Shown piece by piece: positions 1 to 7,574 of a DNA stretch of 35,151 nucleotides (position 1 is its first letter; every line of letters starts with the position of its first letter). The stretch covers positions 1 through 35,151 of the forward strand of contig CAYGFI010000034.1 in assembly GCA_964349045.1 (NCBI GenBank), given 5' to 3'. The translations under genes and the position numbers were made by a program. A model generated the notes under the pieces. The model ran no database searches and was not told the origin of the DNA. It worked only from the letters and a program-made list of their open reading frames with translations. The DNA comes from JACJXF01 sp964349045. GTDB lineage: Bacteria; Bacteroidota; Bacteroidia; Bacteroidales; GCA-2748055.

Positions 1-75
1 CCCCGTAACCCCGTCACCCCGTCACCTCGTAACCCCGTAACTCCGTAACCCCGTAACTCCGTAACCCCGTAACTC
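1..75. repeat. 8-bp tandem array (CCCCGTAA)n, cut by the window edge
   Basis: Nine consecutive 8-bp units run from base 1 to base 72, followed by a partial unit. The consensus is CCCCGTAA, with variants CCCCGTCA, CTCCGTAA and CCTCGTAA. The array continues beyond the left edge. On the minus strand, which is the sense strand of the neighbouring operon, it reads as TTACGGGG repeats with regularly spaced G4 tracts, so it could form a quadruplex at the 3' end of that mRNA. It stops about 6 bp before the stop codon of the HAD gene. The repeat is seen directly; any function is inference. Confidence 0.9.
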
Positions 76-80
76 AAAAA

Positions 81-725
81 TCACCACACCAAACACTCCT
101 CCGGCGCCAAACTTAAATTCTCTGTTTTCCAGTCCGCCAAAACAAACTCTTCAGCTTTGAAGCTTCCCGTGATAGCCAGTACTTTGCAACCTGCTTTTTT
201 CCCGGCTCTTTCCCCACTAATTGCATCTTCAACGACCAGACAATTTACAGGGCTAACATTCAACCGCGTTGCTGCTTCCAGATAAATATCAGGAAAAGGT
301 TTTTTTCTTTCAACATCGAGCCCGTTTATCGTGGCATCAAAAGTTGAGGCGGGAATTCCAATTTCACTCAGGTTGATATTCATTTTGATCTCGTCAGCGC
401 TTGTAGCGACAGCTATTTTTAAGTTTTTATCCTTGCATTTCTTAATAAATTCAGGAACTCCCTGCATGGGTTTTAATTTCCCCCTGGTTATTTCCCGGTA
501 TATTTCATAGGTTCTTATTTTATCCCGGGTTACATTAAAAGTGAAACCGTATTTCTCAGCAACTCCACCAAGGTAACGATTCTCTCCCATTCCGATAAAT
601 GGTATAAAATCTTTTTCGTTTACCCATAATCCCTTCTCCCTGAACATCATTATGGCAGCATGGCAAATAAATTCTTCCGAATCTACCAGTACTCCATCCA
701 TATCAAATAACACAGCCTCTATCAT
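81..725 (-). CDS. HAD-superfamily hydrolase, beta-phosphoglucomutase/phosphatase-like (subfamily IA)
   Basis: This 214-residue cytosolic protein carries the four HAD motifs. The nucleophile motif FDMDGVLVD has Asp8 and Asp10, motif II is ATSADE near residue 109, the conserved Lys lies in ERKKPFPDIYLEAA, and the acidic motif is VVEDAISG near residue 166. The cap lies between motifs I and II, as in PgmB, YniC and CbbY-type enzymes, and the length is normal for the group. These enzymes dephosphorylate or isomerise small sugar phosphates; the substrate cannot be read from the sequence. Its ATG overlaps the stop of the upstream HAD-IIA gene by 4 bp (ATGA), so translation is probably coupled. It is the last gene of the leftward operon with the E2, E1 and polyol-phosphate dehydrogenase genes. 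Confidence 0.88.
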   Translation of the reverse strand: MIEAVLFDMDGVLVDSEEFICHAAIMMFREKGLWVNEKDFIPFIGMGENRYLGGVAEKYGFTFNVTRDKIRTYEIYREITRGKLKPMQGVPEFIKKCKDKNLKIAVATSADEIKMNINLSEIGIPASTFDATINGLDVERKKPFPDIYLEAATRLNVSPVNCLVVEDAISGERAGKKAGCKVLAITGSFKAEEFVLADWKTENLSLAPEECLVW

Positions 726-1528
726 TTTCTGTCTTTTTTGACCAGATCAATAATACCATTCAATACAAAACAGGGATGATAGGGGAACAACTTCATACTT
801 TGTAAATCGGTAATTCCGCTAAGAACGAGCGCTGTGTCAATTTCCGATTCAATTCCTGCAACAATATCTGTATCCATTCTGTCACCGATAATAATAGTTT
901 CTTCACGGGTCATTCCTATTTTTTTAAGCGCAATCCTCATCATCAACGGATTAGGCTTACCAATGAAATAGGCATTGCGACCGGTAGCCATCTCAATCGG
1001 TGCAATCAAAGCTTTAGTGGCCGGAGTAATACCATTTTCAATAGGTCCGGTTATATCGGGATTCGTACCAATCAGTTTAGCTCCTTTCAGAACGAGGTTC
1101 ACAGCATGTTCAATACGGTCGAAACTATAGGATTTTGATTCTCCTACCACAACATAATCGGGATTCACATTATTCATAGTGTATCCCACGTTATATAGAG
1201 CGTTAATGAGACCAGCTTCGCCTATTATATAAGCGCTTCCCTTAGGATGCTGACTTGCAAGAAAAGATGCAGTCGCGAGGGCTGAAGTATAAAAGTGGGT
1301 GTGATCAACTTCGATGCCAAGCCTTTTAAGTTTTTCCTGTAGTTCTTTCGGCGTTCTTTCACTTGCATTGGTGAGGAAAACAAAACTTTTTTGCTCAGAC
1401 TTGAGCCATTCTACAAAATCCTTCACCCCAGGAAGAAGCTTATTCCCGTGATAAATAACTCCATCCATATCACAAATAAATCCTTTTTTGGATTTGATTT
1501 TTGTAATGCTGTCTTTTTTGGTTATCAT
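722..1528 (-). CDS. HAD-IIA family phosphatase (NagD-like)
   Basis: This 268-residue protein has the layout of NagD and p-nitrophenyl phosphatases. The nucleophile motif is CDMDGVIYHG (Asp20, Asp22), motif II is FLTNASERT near residue 52, and a C2-type cap occupies the middle. The Lys motif GKPNPLMM comes next, followed by the acidic motif IIIGDRMDTDI near residue 215. Family members hydrolyse nucleotide monophosphates, glycolate phosphate, glycerol phosphate or other sugar phosphates. The start lies 2 bp after the stop of the mannitol-phosphate dehydrogenase gene, and the stop overlaps the next HAD gene by 4 bp, so this is a tight operon. Two different HAD phosphatases side by side suggest that a phosphorylated intermediate or by-product of the pathway is dephosphorylated. 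The substrate is unknown. Confidence 0.88.
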   Translation of the reverse strand: MITKKDSITKIKSKKGFICDMDGVIYHGNKLLPGVKDFVEWLKSEQKSFVFLTNASERTPKELQEKLKRLGIEVDHTHFYTSALATASFLASQHPKGSAYIIGEAGLINALYNVGYTMNNVNPDYVVVGESKSYSFDRIEHAVNLVLKGAKLIGTNPDITGPIENGITPATKALIAPIEMATGRNAYFIGKPNPLMMRIALKKIGMTREETIIIGDRMDTDIVAGIESEIDTALVLSGITDLQSMKLFPYHPCFVLNGIIDLVKKDRK

Positions 1529-1530
1529 TT

Positions 1531-2724
1531 TTATTTATTATTTTCCCATGCGAATAATATTTTAGCCGCATCCTTATAGATCTGTTTTTCGATTGAAACA
1601 TCAATCTTACAGTGATCCTGTAAAATCTTTTCAGCGTTATGATGATATTGTTTTATGAATTGCCGGTCGGCATTATTCATGTTCCCTTTTGCATCTTTGG
1701 CCGGGAATAAAATCCCTGCAAGTAATACTTTAAGAATCCTGTTATAAGATAATTTTCGGTTAAAGGCGTAACGTATTAATGGAACAATCCGGTCCTCAGG
1801 ACCCAGTTTACGCTGCAGATCACATCCGACCCGGTAAATAGTATCACCAAGTGATTTATTTGCAAAACGTTTCAGAAGGTCCAGAATATGTTCTTCAAGG
1901 TCTCTTGGAGAAAATTCATCAGGATAAATCGAATGTAATATATTGGCTGATTCCTTCATGGTTTCAAAAACTTCTGCATACAATTCATCATCAGCAAGGG
2001 CTTCCCATGTATACAAATAATCCGGATTTTTAAGTGAGGCAAGATACGCAAGTGATGCATGCCCGAAATTATGAATAAACAGCTTACGGTCAACCCATGC
2101 TTTTATGTTTTCCTTGGGCGCCAGCTCAGGTATTGCTGGAATAGGATTTAGAAAACTTCTTTTGCTGAGAATTAATGTATTGTATGCTTCAGCATATACA
2201 GTCAGAGGGTCAGAATTGATATTATCATTTGTGATTATTGGGACCATTTTACCTATACTTGTTTCAATCAGGCCAATTTCTTTTTCCAGAGGAAAATTTA
2301 CAGGTAGAAGCTTTTTCAGTTCATCCCTGATAAATACATCCGAATCCCTCATATTTTCAGCAATAATCAGGTCCAGAGGTGAACCGGGTCTCGAATACTG
2401 TCTTCGTTCTAATGAAAGGGCAAGAATTTTCACAACATCCGGAATACCATGTTGCCCTACCGACACGGCTGCAATATTGGTATTATCAAGTTCATTCATC
2501 AGATCATTTATATCAGAAAGATGAATAGCTCTGACGTTAAAAACCGGGATAATTTCTTCCTTTTCATCTTTAACAACCACGTTGTAATGTTTGCGGAAAT
2601 TCAACTCCCGGATCAAAACCTTATCAATATCAGCAAACACTACCTCGTAACCTCCTTTACTGAAAACCTGTCCAATAAACGACCTCCCTATCTTACCCGC
2701 CCCAAAAATGACTATACTCTTCAA
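1531..2724 (-). CDS. mtlD: Mannitol-1-phosphate 5-dehydrogenase family protein
   Basis: This 397-residue polyol dehydrogenase of the long-chain mannitol dehydrogenase family opens with a Rossmann motif, IFGAGKIGRSFIGQVF, that resembles MtlD closely. Downstream, DRKLFIHNFGHASLAYLA near residues 212-229 matches the family's K-xxxx-N-xx-H catalytic signature. It is slightly longer than E. coli MtlD (about 382). The expected reaction is NAD-linked interconversion of a sugar-alcohol phosphate and a ketose phosphate. No mannitol PTS gene is present, so the true substrate could be another polyol phosphate. It sits between the E1 gene (74-bp gap) and two HAD phosphatase genes (2-bp gap). Family assignment is firm; substrate is inference. 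Confidence 0.87.
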   Translation of the reverse strand: MKSIVIFGAGKIGRSFIGQVFSKGGYEVVFADIDKVLIRELNFRKHYNVVVKDEKEEIIPVFNVRAIHLSDINDLMNELDNTNIAAVSVGQHGIPDVVKILALSLERRQYSRPGSPLDLIIAENMRDSDVFIRDELKKLLPVNFPLEKEIGLIETSIGKMVPIITNDNINSDPLTVYAEAYNTLILSKRSFLNPIPAIPELAPKENIKAWVDRKLFIHNFGHASLAYLASLKNPDYLYTWEALADDELYAEVFETMKESANILHSIYPDEFSPRDLEEHILDLLKRFANKSLGDTIYRVGCDLQRKLGPEDRIVPLIRYAFNRKLSYNRILKVLLAGILFPAKDAKGNMNNADRQFIKQYHHNAEKILQDHCKIDVSIEKQIYKDAAKILFAWENNK

Positions 2725-2742
2725 ATTTTTATTTTTGCATTG

Positions 2743-2750
2743 TAAAGATA
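2743..2750 (-). promoter_or_regulatory. Possible internal -7 box upstream of the mtlD-like gene
   Basis: The minus strand reads TATCTTTA, one mismatch from the Bacteroidota -7 consensus TAnnTTTG. It lies 18 bases before the ATG, in the 74-bp gap after the E1 gene. No clear -33 TTG was found at the right distance. A secondary promoter inside the operon is possible but weakly supported. Confidence 0.25.
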
Positions 2751-2798
2751 CGAAAAACCATGTAAATAGCTTATTGATAGTGACAGAACCGAATCAGA

Positions 2799-5267
2799 TT
2801 AAATTCCCTTTTTATTTCTCTGTTTGATTATTTCATTACTAAAATCTGTACCGGGAATATATCCGTTTAAAGGAACAATTTTCTGATGAATGGCATCCAG
2901 TAACCATCCTGCCTGTGGAAAAAAGTGATCTTCCAGTTCATAAGCCGGAACTATCCAGTTTCTTGATCCTACAACAACAGGAGGCGCATCCAGATCGTCG
3001 AAAGCAAGTTCTGCGATGGTATTTGCCATCTCTTTTAAAAAGGATCCTCTTGAATTGGCATCACTGGTTAAAACAATACGTCCTGTTTTTTTTACCGATT
3101 CGATAACAAGATCGTAATTAAAAGGTACAAGACTACGGGCATCGATAATTTCAGCCGACATGCCATACTTTTCTTTAAGAATATCAGCGGCCTCAATAGC
3201 CCTGTAAAGAGTAGCTCCGATAGTTAATATCGTAATATCATCTCCTTTGCGCTTTATATCGGGTTCTCCGAAAGGAATTTCATAATAGCCTTTCGGGACA
3301 CCTCCCTCGTGAAAAAATTCAGCCATATCATAAATTCTCTGGCTTTCGAAAAAGATTACCGGGTCGGTACCCTGTAAAGCAGAATTCATAAGTCCTTTGG
3401 CGTCATAAGGTGTTGCCGGAAAAGCAACTTTAAGGCCGGGAATATGAGCTACCAGGGAAGTCCAGTCTTGTGAATGCTGTGCTCCGTATTTCGACCCAAC
3501 TGAAACCCTTATAACAACAGGCATTTTGATAATGTTTCCACTCATCGACTGCCACTTGGGAAGCTGGTTGAAAACTTCATCACCGGAACGTCCAAGGAAA
3601 TCACAGTACATGATTTCTGCAATAACCCTTCCTCCGGACATTCCATAACCAATGGCGGTTCCTACTATTGCGCCTTCTGCTATGGGAGAATTAAATAGTC
3701 TGTGATAAGGTAATGCCTCTGTGAGTCCCCGGTAAACGGCAAATGCGCCACCCCAGTCTCGATTTTCCTCACCATAAGCTATTAAGGTCGGGTCTTTATA
3801 GAAGCGGTCAATTATAGCTTCGAAAATTCCATCTTTTAATTGGTACGTTTTTAATTTTGATATGGGTTTACCTTCTTTATCAAGGCCAAATCTTTCCTTT
3901 TTTGTCAATTGCTGTACCCTGGGATTATCCTCCATACTCATAAGAGTCTCGGGAGTACGGTTTTCCATTTTATCGATGGATTCATTTGAAAACATCATAT
4001 TTCCAATTAGTTCCGGATCTGCTACCAGATTCATCCTTGGCGAAACCTTATCATCAATGGCTTTTTTCAAGGCTTTGACAATAATACTTACCACCATGGC
4101 CTTCATATTTTCAAGTTCATCTTTAGTGGCAATTCCACTTTTGAGAAGATCACCGGAAAATGAAAGCAAAGAATCCTGGAGTTCCCATGCCTCAATTTCT
4201 TCCTTGCTCCTGTATGATGAAGCATCGGAAGGGGAGTGGCCTGTGAAACGATAGGTTAGAGTATCCAGAAGTACAGGGCCTTTTTTATCTTCAATAATTT
4301 TCTTTTTACGACGGAAGGCATCGATTACTGCAAGGGGATTATATCCGTCAATTCTTTCCGCGTGCATCATCTCGGGATTTACACCTGCACCCACCCTTGC
4401 AAGGATGTCGTAACCCATGGTTTCACCCTGAGTCTGACCACCCATGCCATACTGGTTGTTCATAAAATTGAAAATAATGGGCATTCCGCCTCTGTATGGC
4501 TCATCCCAAAGCTTCCGGAACTGATCCATAGCGGCAAAGCTAATTCCTTCCCAAACCGGACCACAAGCCACGGATGCGTCACCAATATTTGCTACTACAA
4601 TACCTGGTTTCGCATTGACTTTTTTAAACAGTGCAGCCCCTACAGAAATGTCGCCTGACCCTCCTACAATGGCATTGTTGGGATATACTCCGAATGGAGT
4701 AAAAAAGGCATGCATGGAACCACCCAGGCCTTTGTTAAATCCTGTTTTCCTGGCAAATATCTCAGCCAGAGCACCATATAAAAGAAAATCGGTTGCCAGC
4801 TCTTTAGTTTCACCCTTAAAACCCTTTTCAACAACTTTCAGAGTTTCTCCCCCGAAATGAACGTTCATGATGTTCATGAGTGCATTTTCGTCGAGCTGAT
4901 GAATTGAAGATAATCCCTTCGCCAGGATCTCACCATGTGACCGGTGTGAACCGAAAATATAGTCATCTACACTGAGGGTGTAAGCCATTCCTACTGCGGA
5001 AGCTTCCTGTCCTGTTGAAAGGTGGGCGGGACCGGGATGGTTATAGGCTATTCCCTGGTATTCACCTGCAGTCTTAATCAGATTCAGCATAGTTTCAAAT
5101 TCCCGGATAATAAGCATGTCGCGGTAAATCCTCATAAAATCCTCTTTTGTAAAGAATTTCTTTTCTTCCTCTATAGTTTTGCTATATTGATTGACAGGAA
5201 TCGTTCCAAACCGGATTTCACCTTTTTTTCTGACATTTTTCGGATCAATAAATAATGATTTAGGCAT
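2799..5267 (-). CDS. 2-oxo acid dehydrogenase E1, fused alpha and beta subunits (thiamine-diphosphate dependent)
   Basis: This 822-residue protein joins both E1 subunits. The alpha half (roughly residues 40-430) has REFETML, the GSHRSHGE stretch, the ThDP/Mg motif IGDASVACGPVWEG followed by FNFMNNQYGMGG, and the loop TGHSPSDASSYRS typical of E1 alpha. The beta half (about 480-820) has YGEENRDWGGAF, LFNSPIAEGAIVG and IMYCDFLGRSGDEVFNQ. It would decarboxylate a 2-oxo acid and reductively acylate the lipoyl arm of the neighbouring E2. Pyruvate, branched-chain 2-oxo acids and acetoin are all handled by this superfamily, and I cannot choose between them. At 822 residues it is longer than a simple alpha-beta fusion (about 650-700), with an extra linker near residues 420-480. 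The 85-bp spacing downstream of E2 and the shared strand indicate one operon. Confidence 0.92.
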   Translation of the reverse strand: MPKSLFIDPKNVRKKGEIRFGTIPVNQYSKTIEEEKKFFTKEDFMRIYRDMLIIREFETMLNLIKTAGEYQGIAYNHPGPAHLSTGQEASAVGMAYTLSVDDYIFGSHRSHGEILAKGLSSIHQLDENALMNIMNVHFGGETLKVVEKGFKGETKELATDFLLYGALAEIFARKTGFNKGLGGSMHAFFTPFGVYPNNAIVGGSGDISVGAALFKKVNAKPGIVVANIGDASVACGPVWEGISFAAMDQFRKLWDEPYRGGMPIIFNFMNNQYGMGGQTQGETMGYDILARVGAGVNPEMMHAERIDGYNPLAVIDAFRRKKKIIEDKKGPVLLDTLTYRFTGHSPSDASSYRSKEEIEAWELQDSLLSFSGDLLKSGIATKDELENMKAMVVSIIVKALKKAIDDKVSPRMNLVADPELIGNMMFSNESIDKMENRTPETLMSMEDNPRVQQLTKKERFGLDKEGKPISKLKTYQLKDGIFEAIIDRFYKDPTLIAYGEENRDWGGAFAVYRGLTEALPYHRLFNSPIAEGAIVGTAIGYGMSGGRVIAEIMYCDFLGRSGDEVFNQLPKWQSMSGNIIKMPVVIRVSVGSKYGAQHSQDWTSLVAHIPGLKVAFPATPYDAKGLMNSALQGTDPVIFFESQRIYDMAEFFHEGGVPKGYYEIPFGEPDIKRKGDDITILTIGATLYRAIEAADILKEKYGMSAEIIDARSLVPFNYDLVIESVKKTGRIVLTSDANSRGSFLKEMANTIAELAFDDLDAPPVVVGSRNWIVPAYELEDHFFPQAGWLLDAIHQKIVPLNGYIPGTDFSNEIIKQRNKKGI

Positions 5268-5352
5268 GTGTGATACTTTTAAATTAATTTTTAATTGCGA
5301 TGGAGGACTTCTTACTTACAATAATTTGCCTTCGCATATGAGTTATATTATT

Positions 5353-6627
5353 CTATATAAGGTCGTTACGAAAGTTTTCAAGCTGATTTCTGATCTCTTT
5401 AAGAAATGCCGAAGCTGGCGCACCATCAAGGGCTCTGTGATCATAGGTAAGTGACAGGCCGATTACAGGTATAAAACCAATAATTCCGTTTCCCAAATCT
5501 GCAGGACGATAAGTGATGGTATTCACTCCGAGAATGCCTGTCTGAGGCAGGTTAATTACCGGGGTGAAAAATTCCACTCCATAAGTTCCAAGGTTTGTTA
5601 TAGTAAAACTTGCATTTTCACTCTGTAATAATTCAGGATCTATGCTTCCTTTACGGCAGCTGTCTGCTATGGATTTTATCTGACCGGCCAATGCCTTTAA
5701 ATTCAAATCGTCGGCATTACGAATAACGGGTACCATGAGCCCCCGATCTGTATCCACAGCAATACCCAGATGCACTTTCTTAAACGTTTTAATCCGGTCG
5801 TTCAGAAAATGAGAGTTGATGGCAGGCATTTTCTCAAGAGCGCGGATAGCTGCAAAGCAAACCATATCATTCAGACTGATATTTGGCATCTCACCCTTTT
5901 CAGCTTTTATTTTATAAAGTGCACGAAGTTCAAGAATTTTACGTGCATCGGCACTGGTATGATGGGTTAACTGAGCGGAATTTTGCATGGATGCAAGCAT
6001 GCTTTTTGCAATCAGTTTTCTGATATTACTCAGCGGTTTCTCCACAAATTCATCGTTTGAAAGTATCAATGAAGATGATATAGGTGGCGCTGCTTTTTCT
6101 GCTTTTGGAGCGATTTTAATGGCAGATTCAATATCTCTGACAATAATCCGCCCGTTAGGTCCGCTTCCCTGAATACCATGTAAAGGAATTCCTTTTGATT
6201 GTGCAATAATTTTTGCCCGGGGCGAGATTTTGATTTTCCCTGTAAAACTACCGGCAGTGTTATCAGAAAACACTCCTTCAATTGCAGAATTTTCAGGTTT
6301 AATCAGCTTTGGATCTTCCTGAGAAGCAACTGTTAACTCATCAGTTGGATGGGAACCCGATTTTGGCCGGAAAGCTTCTGTTGACTCTCCAGGCTTGCCA
6401 ATTACAGCTACATTTGCCAGAACCGGCACTTCATCTCCTTCCTGAAAAAAAATTTCCAGTAAAATTCCTGATACCCTGGCCGTCTCTTCGAAAGAAGCTT
6501 TATCTGTCTCATAACAAAATATCACATCCCCTTCTTTAACAGTTTCTCCTTTTTTCTTTACCCACTCGGTAATGATACAAGATTCGACCGATTGCCCTAG
6601 TCTGGGCATAAATACAGCTTCAGCCAT
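5353..6627 (-). CDS. 2-oxo acid dehydrogenase E2 (dihydrolipoamide acyltransferase)
   Basis: This 424-residue core enzyme has three regions. An N-terminal lipoyl domain (residues 1-77) carries the lipoylation site ETDKAS at Lys43. A peripheral subunit-binding domain (about 133-168) contains ISPRAKIIAQSKGI and GSGPNGRIIVRDI. The C-terminal acyltransferase domain (about 195-424) ends with YDHRALDG, giving catalytic His397 and Asp401. Linkers between the domains are acidic or Ala/Pro-rich, as usual. There is one lipoyl domain. It is the first gene of the leftward operon and pairs with the fused E1. No E3 is encoded in the window, so lipoamide dehydrogenase must come from elsewhere. The leader holds a second operator-like palindrome at 6667-6682. 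Confidence 0.93.
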   Translation of the reverse strand: MAEAVFMPRLGQSVESCIITEWVKKKGETVKEGDVIFCYETDKASFEETARVSGILLEIFFQEGDEVPVLANVAVIGKPGESTEAFRPKSGSHPTDELTVASQEDPKLIKPENSAIEGVFSDNTAGSFTGKIKISPRAKIIAQSKGIPLHGIQGSGPNGRIIVRDIESAIKIAPKAEKAAPPISSSLILSNDEFVEKPLSNIRKLIAKSMLASMQNSAQLTHHTSADARKILELRALYKIKAEKGEMPNISLNDMVCFAAIRALEKMPAINSHFLNDRIKTFKKVHLGIAVDTDRGLMVPVIRNADDLNLKALAGQIKSIADSCRKGSIDPELLQSENASFTITNLGTYGVEFFTPVINLPQTGILGVNTITYRPADLGNGIIGFIPVIGLSLTYDHRALDGAPASAFLKEIRNQLENFRNDLI

Positions 6628-6666
6628 ATTGCTTAAATATTAATTTGAATTAAAAAACTATTAGTA

Positions 6667-6682
6667 ACTTGTTAATATAAGA
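6667..6682. promoter_or_regulatory. Secondary operator-like site in the E2 leader
   Basis: ACTTGTTAATATAAGA matches 13 of 16 positions of the palindrome at 6760-6775, with the left arm ACTTGT intact. It lies 93 bp from the main site, between the predicted E2 transcription start and the E2 ATG. It could serve as a roadblock or looping partner for the same regulator. The similarity is seen in the sequence; binding is inferred. Confidence 0.4.
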
Positions 6683-6715
6683 TAAAGCATTTATAATATA
6701 ATATTCTTGGGGCGC

Positions 6716-6734
6716 TTATTATATCTTATAATAA
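6716..6734. promoter_or_regulatory. AT-rich perfect inverted repeat at the predicted E2 transcript start
   Basis: TTATTATA and TATAATAA form a perfect 8-bp inverted repeat around the 3-nt spacer TCT. GCGC flanks lie at 6712-6715 and 6740-6743. The element begins where transcription from the predicted leftward promoter should start, so it could be a 5' hairpin of the E2 mRNA or a second protein-binding site. Its sequence differs from the ACTTGT-type palindrome. Confidence 0.4.
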
Positions 6735-6742
6735 TTGCTGCG

Positions 6743-6773
6743 CAAAAATACAACATTTAACTTGTAAATACAA
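6743..6773 (-). promoter_or_regulatory. Bacteroidota-type promoter for the E2-E1-mtlD-HAD-HAD operon
   Basis: On the minus strand a -33 TTG (6773-6771) is followed after 20 bp by TATTTTTG (6750-6743), a perfect TAnnTTTG -7 box. This would start transcription near 6736 and give a leader of about 110 nt before the E2 ATG at 6627. The -33 element lies inside one arm of the 6760-6775 palindrome, so a bound repressor would cover it. Confidence 0.6.
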
Positions 6774-6775
6774 GT
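6760..6775. promoter_or_regulatory. Palindromic operator shared by the divergent promoters
   Basis: ACTTGTAAATACAAGT consists of perfect 7-bp inverted arms around a central AA. Its size and layout resemble operators of GntR-type DNA-binding domains, for example the 16-bp ATTTGT-N4-ACAAAT class of B. subtilis AraR. Each arm contains a TTG that is correctly placed as the -33 element of one divergent promoter. The adjacent GntR gene is the obvious candidate binder. The palindrome and spacing are seen directly; regulator identity is inference. Confidence 0.65.
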
Positions 6776-6792
6776 ATAACAGATTATATTTG
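6762..6792 (+). promoter_or_regulatory. Bacteroidota-type promoter for the gntR-rhaB pair
   Basis: A -33 TTG at 6762-6764 is followed after 20 bp by TATATTTG at 6785-6792, a perfect TAnnTTTG -7 box. Transcription would start near 6798, leaving a short leader before the ATG at 6831. A second TAnnTTTG (6818-6825) lies only 5 bp before the ATG and is less plausible. The -33 element sits in the palindrome at 6760-6775, which suggests autorepression. Confidence 0.6.
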
Positions 6793-6830
6793 TATAAATT
6801 ATTCAAGAAAATTACTTTATATTTGGGATT

Positions 6831-7550
6831 ATGAGTCTGACCGTTCAAAGATTGCCACATCATAGGAAACTGTATGAGATGCTCCGGAAACAAATTATTG
6901 ATGGAGTTTATACAGAGGGTGACTTGCTGCCTTCAGAAAATGAATTATGTGCAATTCATAACCTTACTCGTCCCACTGTGAGGCATGCGCTCGATACTCT
7001 GGTGAATGAAGGATTCATCAGAAAACATCACGGTAAAGGAAGCATTGTACATAAGATTCCAAAAGGAATCGGAATTCTTTCGATAGCAGGTACAACTTCC
7101 GCTCTTGGGCTAAAGAATCAGAGGTCGGAGATTTTAGTTAAACCCATTGTAAAGTCGTGGGATATACCCTTTATGTTTAACCTTTCTGAAAATGAAATTA
7201 ATTCAGGGTGTATTTATATGGAAAGAATTCGTTTTTTTAATGAAAAGCCAATCTTTTATGATATTAATTATATCCCAAATTTAAATATGCCTCGTTTTAC
7301 ATCACGTTCATATGAAAACCGTTCTCTTTTTGATATTCTGCGTAAAATATATCAGATTGAAATCAAAGGCGGAGAGCAAAAAATCAGAGCAATTAATGCC
7401 GATTTACCCGTTGCTAATCATTTGTCGGTTCAAACAGGGCACCCAGTGTTGCATCTGGAACGAAAGTTTGATACTAACCGCCCCGGGTTTTTTATATATT
7501 CATCAATATACTGTAACACGAAGGAGCAGGCGGTATATGGATTATTTTAG
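6831..7550 (+). CDS. GntR-family transcriptional regulator with UTRA effector domain
   Basis: This 239-residue regulator has an N-terminal winged helix-turn-helix (about residues 8-76). Typical GntR signatures are LYEMLRKQIIDGVY, LPSENELC, RPTVRHALDTLVNEGFI and HGKGSIV. A UTRA-type ligand domain (about 95-235) follows, with YMERIRFFNEKPIFYDINYI and the late motif TGHPVLHLERKF. HutC/UTRA proteins usually bind a sugar phosphate or other small metabolite and release DNA. It is transcribed 24 bp upstream of the rhamnulokinase-like gene and divergently from the E2/E1 operon. The palindrome in the shared promoter region is well placed for control of both arms. The effector is unknown; a phosphorylated sugar from the neighbouring kinase is a reasonable guess. 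Confidence 0.93.
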   Translation: MSLTVQRLPHHRKLYEMLRKQIIDGVYTEGDLLPSENELCAIHNLTRPTVRHALDTLVNEGFIRKHHGKGSIVHKIPKGIGILSIAGTTSALGLKNQRSEILVKPIVKSWDIPFMFNLSENEINSGCIYMERIRFFNEKPIFYDINYIPNLNMPRFTSRSYENRSLFDILRKIYQIEIKGGEQKIRAINADLPVANHLSVQTGHPVLHLERKFDTNRPGFFIYSSIYCNTKEQAVYGLF

Positions 7551-7574
7551 TTATAAATCCTATTAAAAAATTGT

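Noticed and set aside
1..75. Possible CRISPR array
   Set aside because: Units are 8 bp and contiguous, with no spacers and no cas gene nearby. The same applies to the heptamer array.
2105..2524. 139-residue rightward ORF inside the mannitol-phosphate dehydrogenase gene
   Set aside because: It is antisense to a clear Rossmann-fold enzyme and its composition is that of a shadow frame.
3862..4254. 130-residue rightward ORF inside the E1 gene
   Set aside because: This is a shadow of the highly conserved E1 coding frame, with no independent support.
6818..6825. TATATTTG as the main promoter of the GntR gene
   Set aside because: It ends 5 bp before the ATG, which would leave almost no leader and no -33 at the right spacing. 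The box at 6785-6792 fits better.
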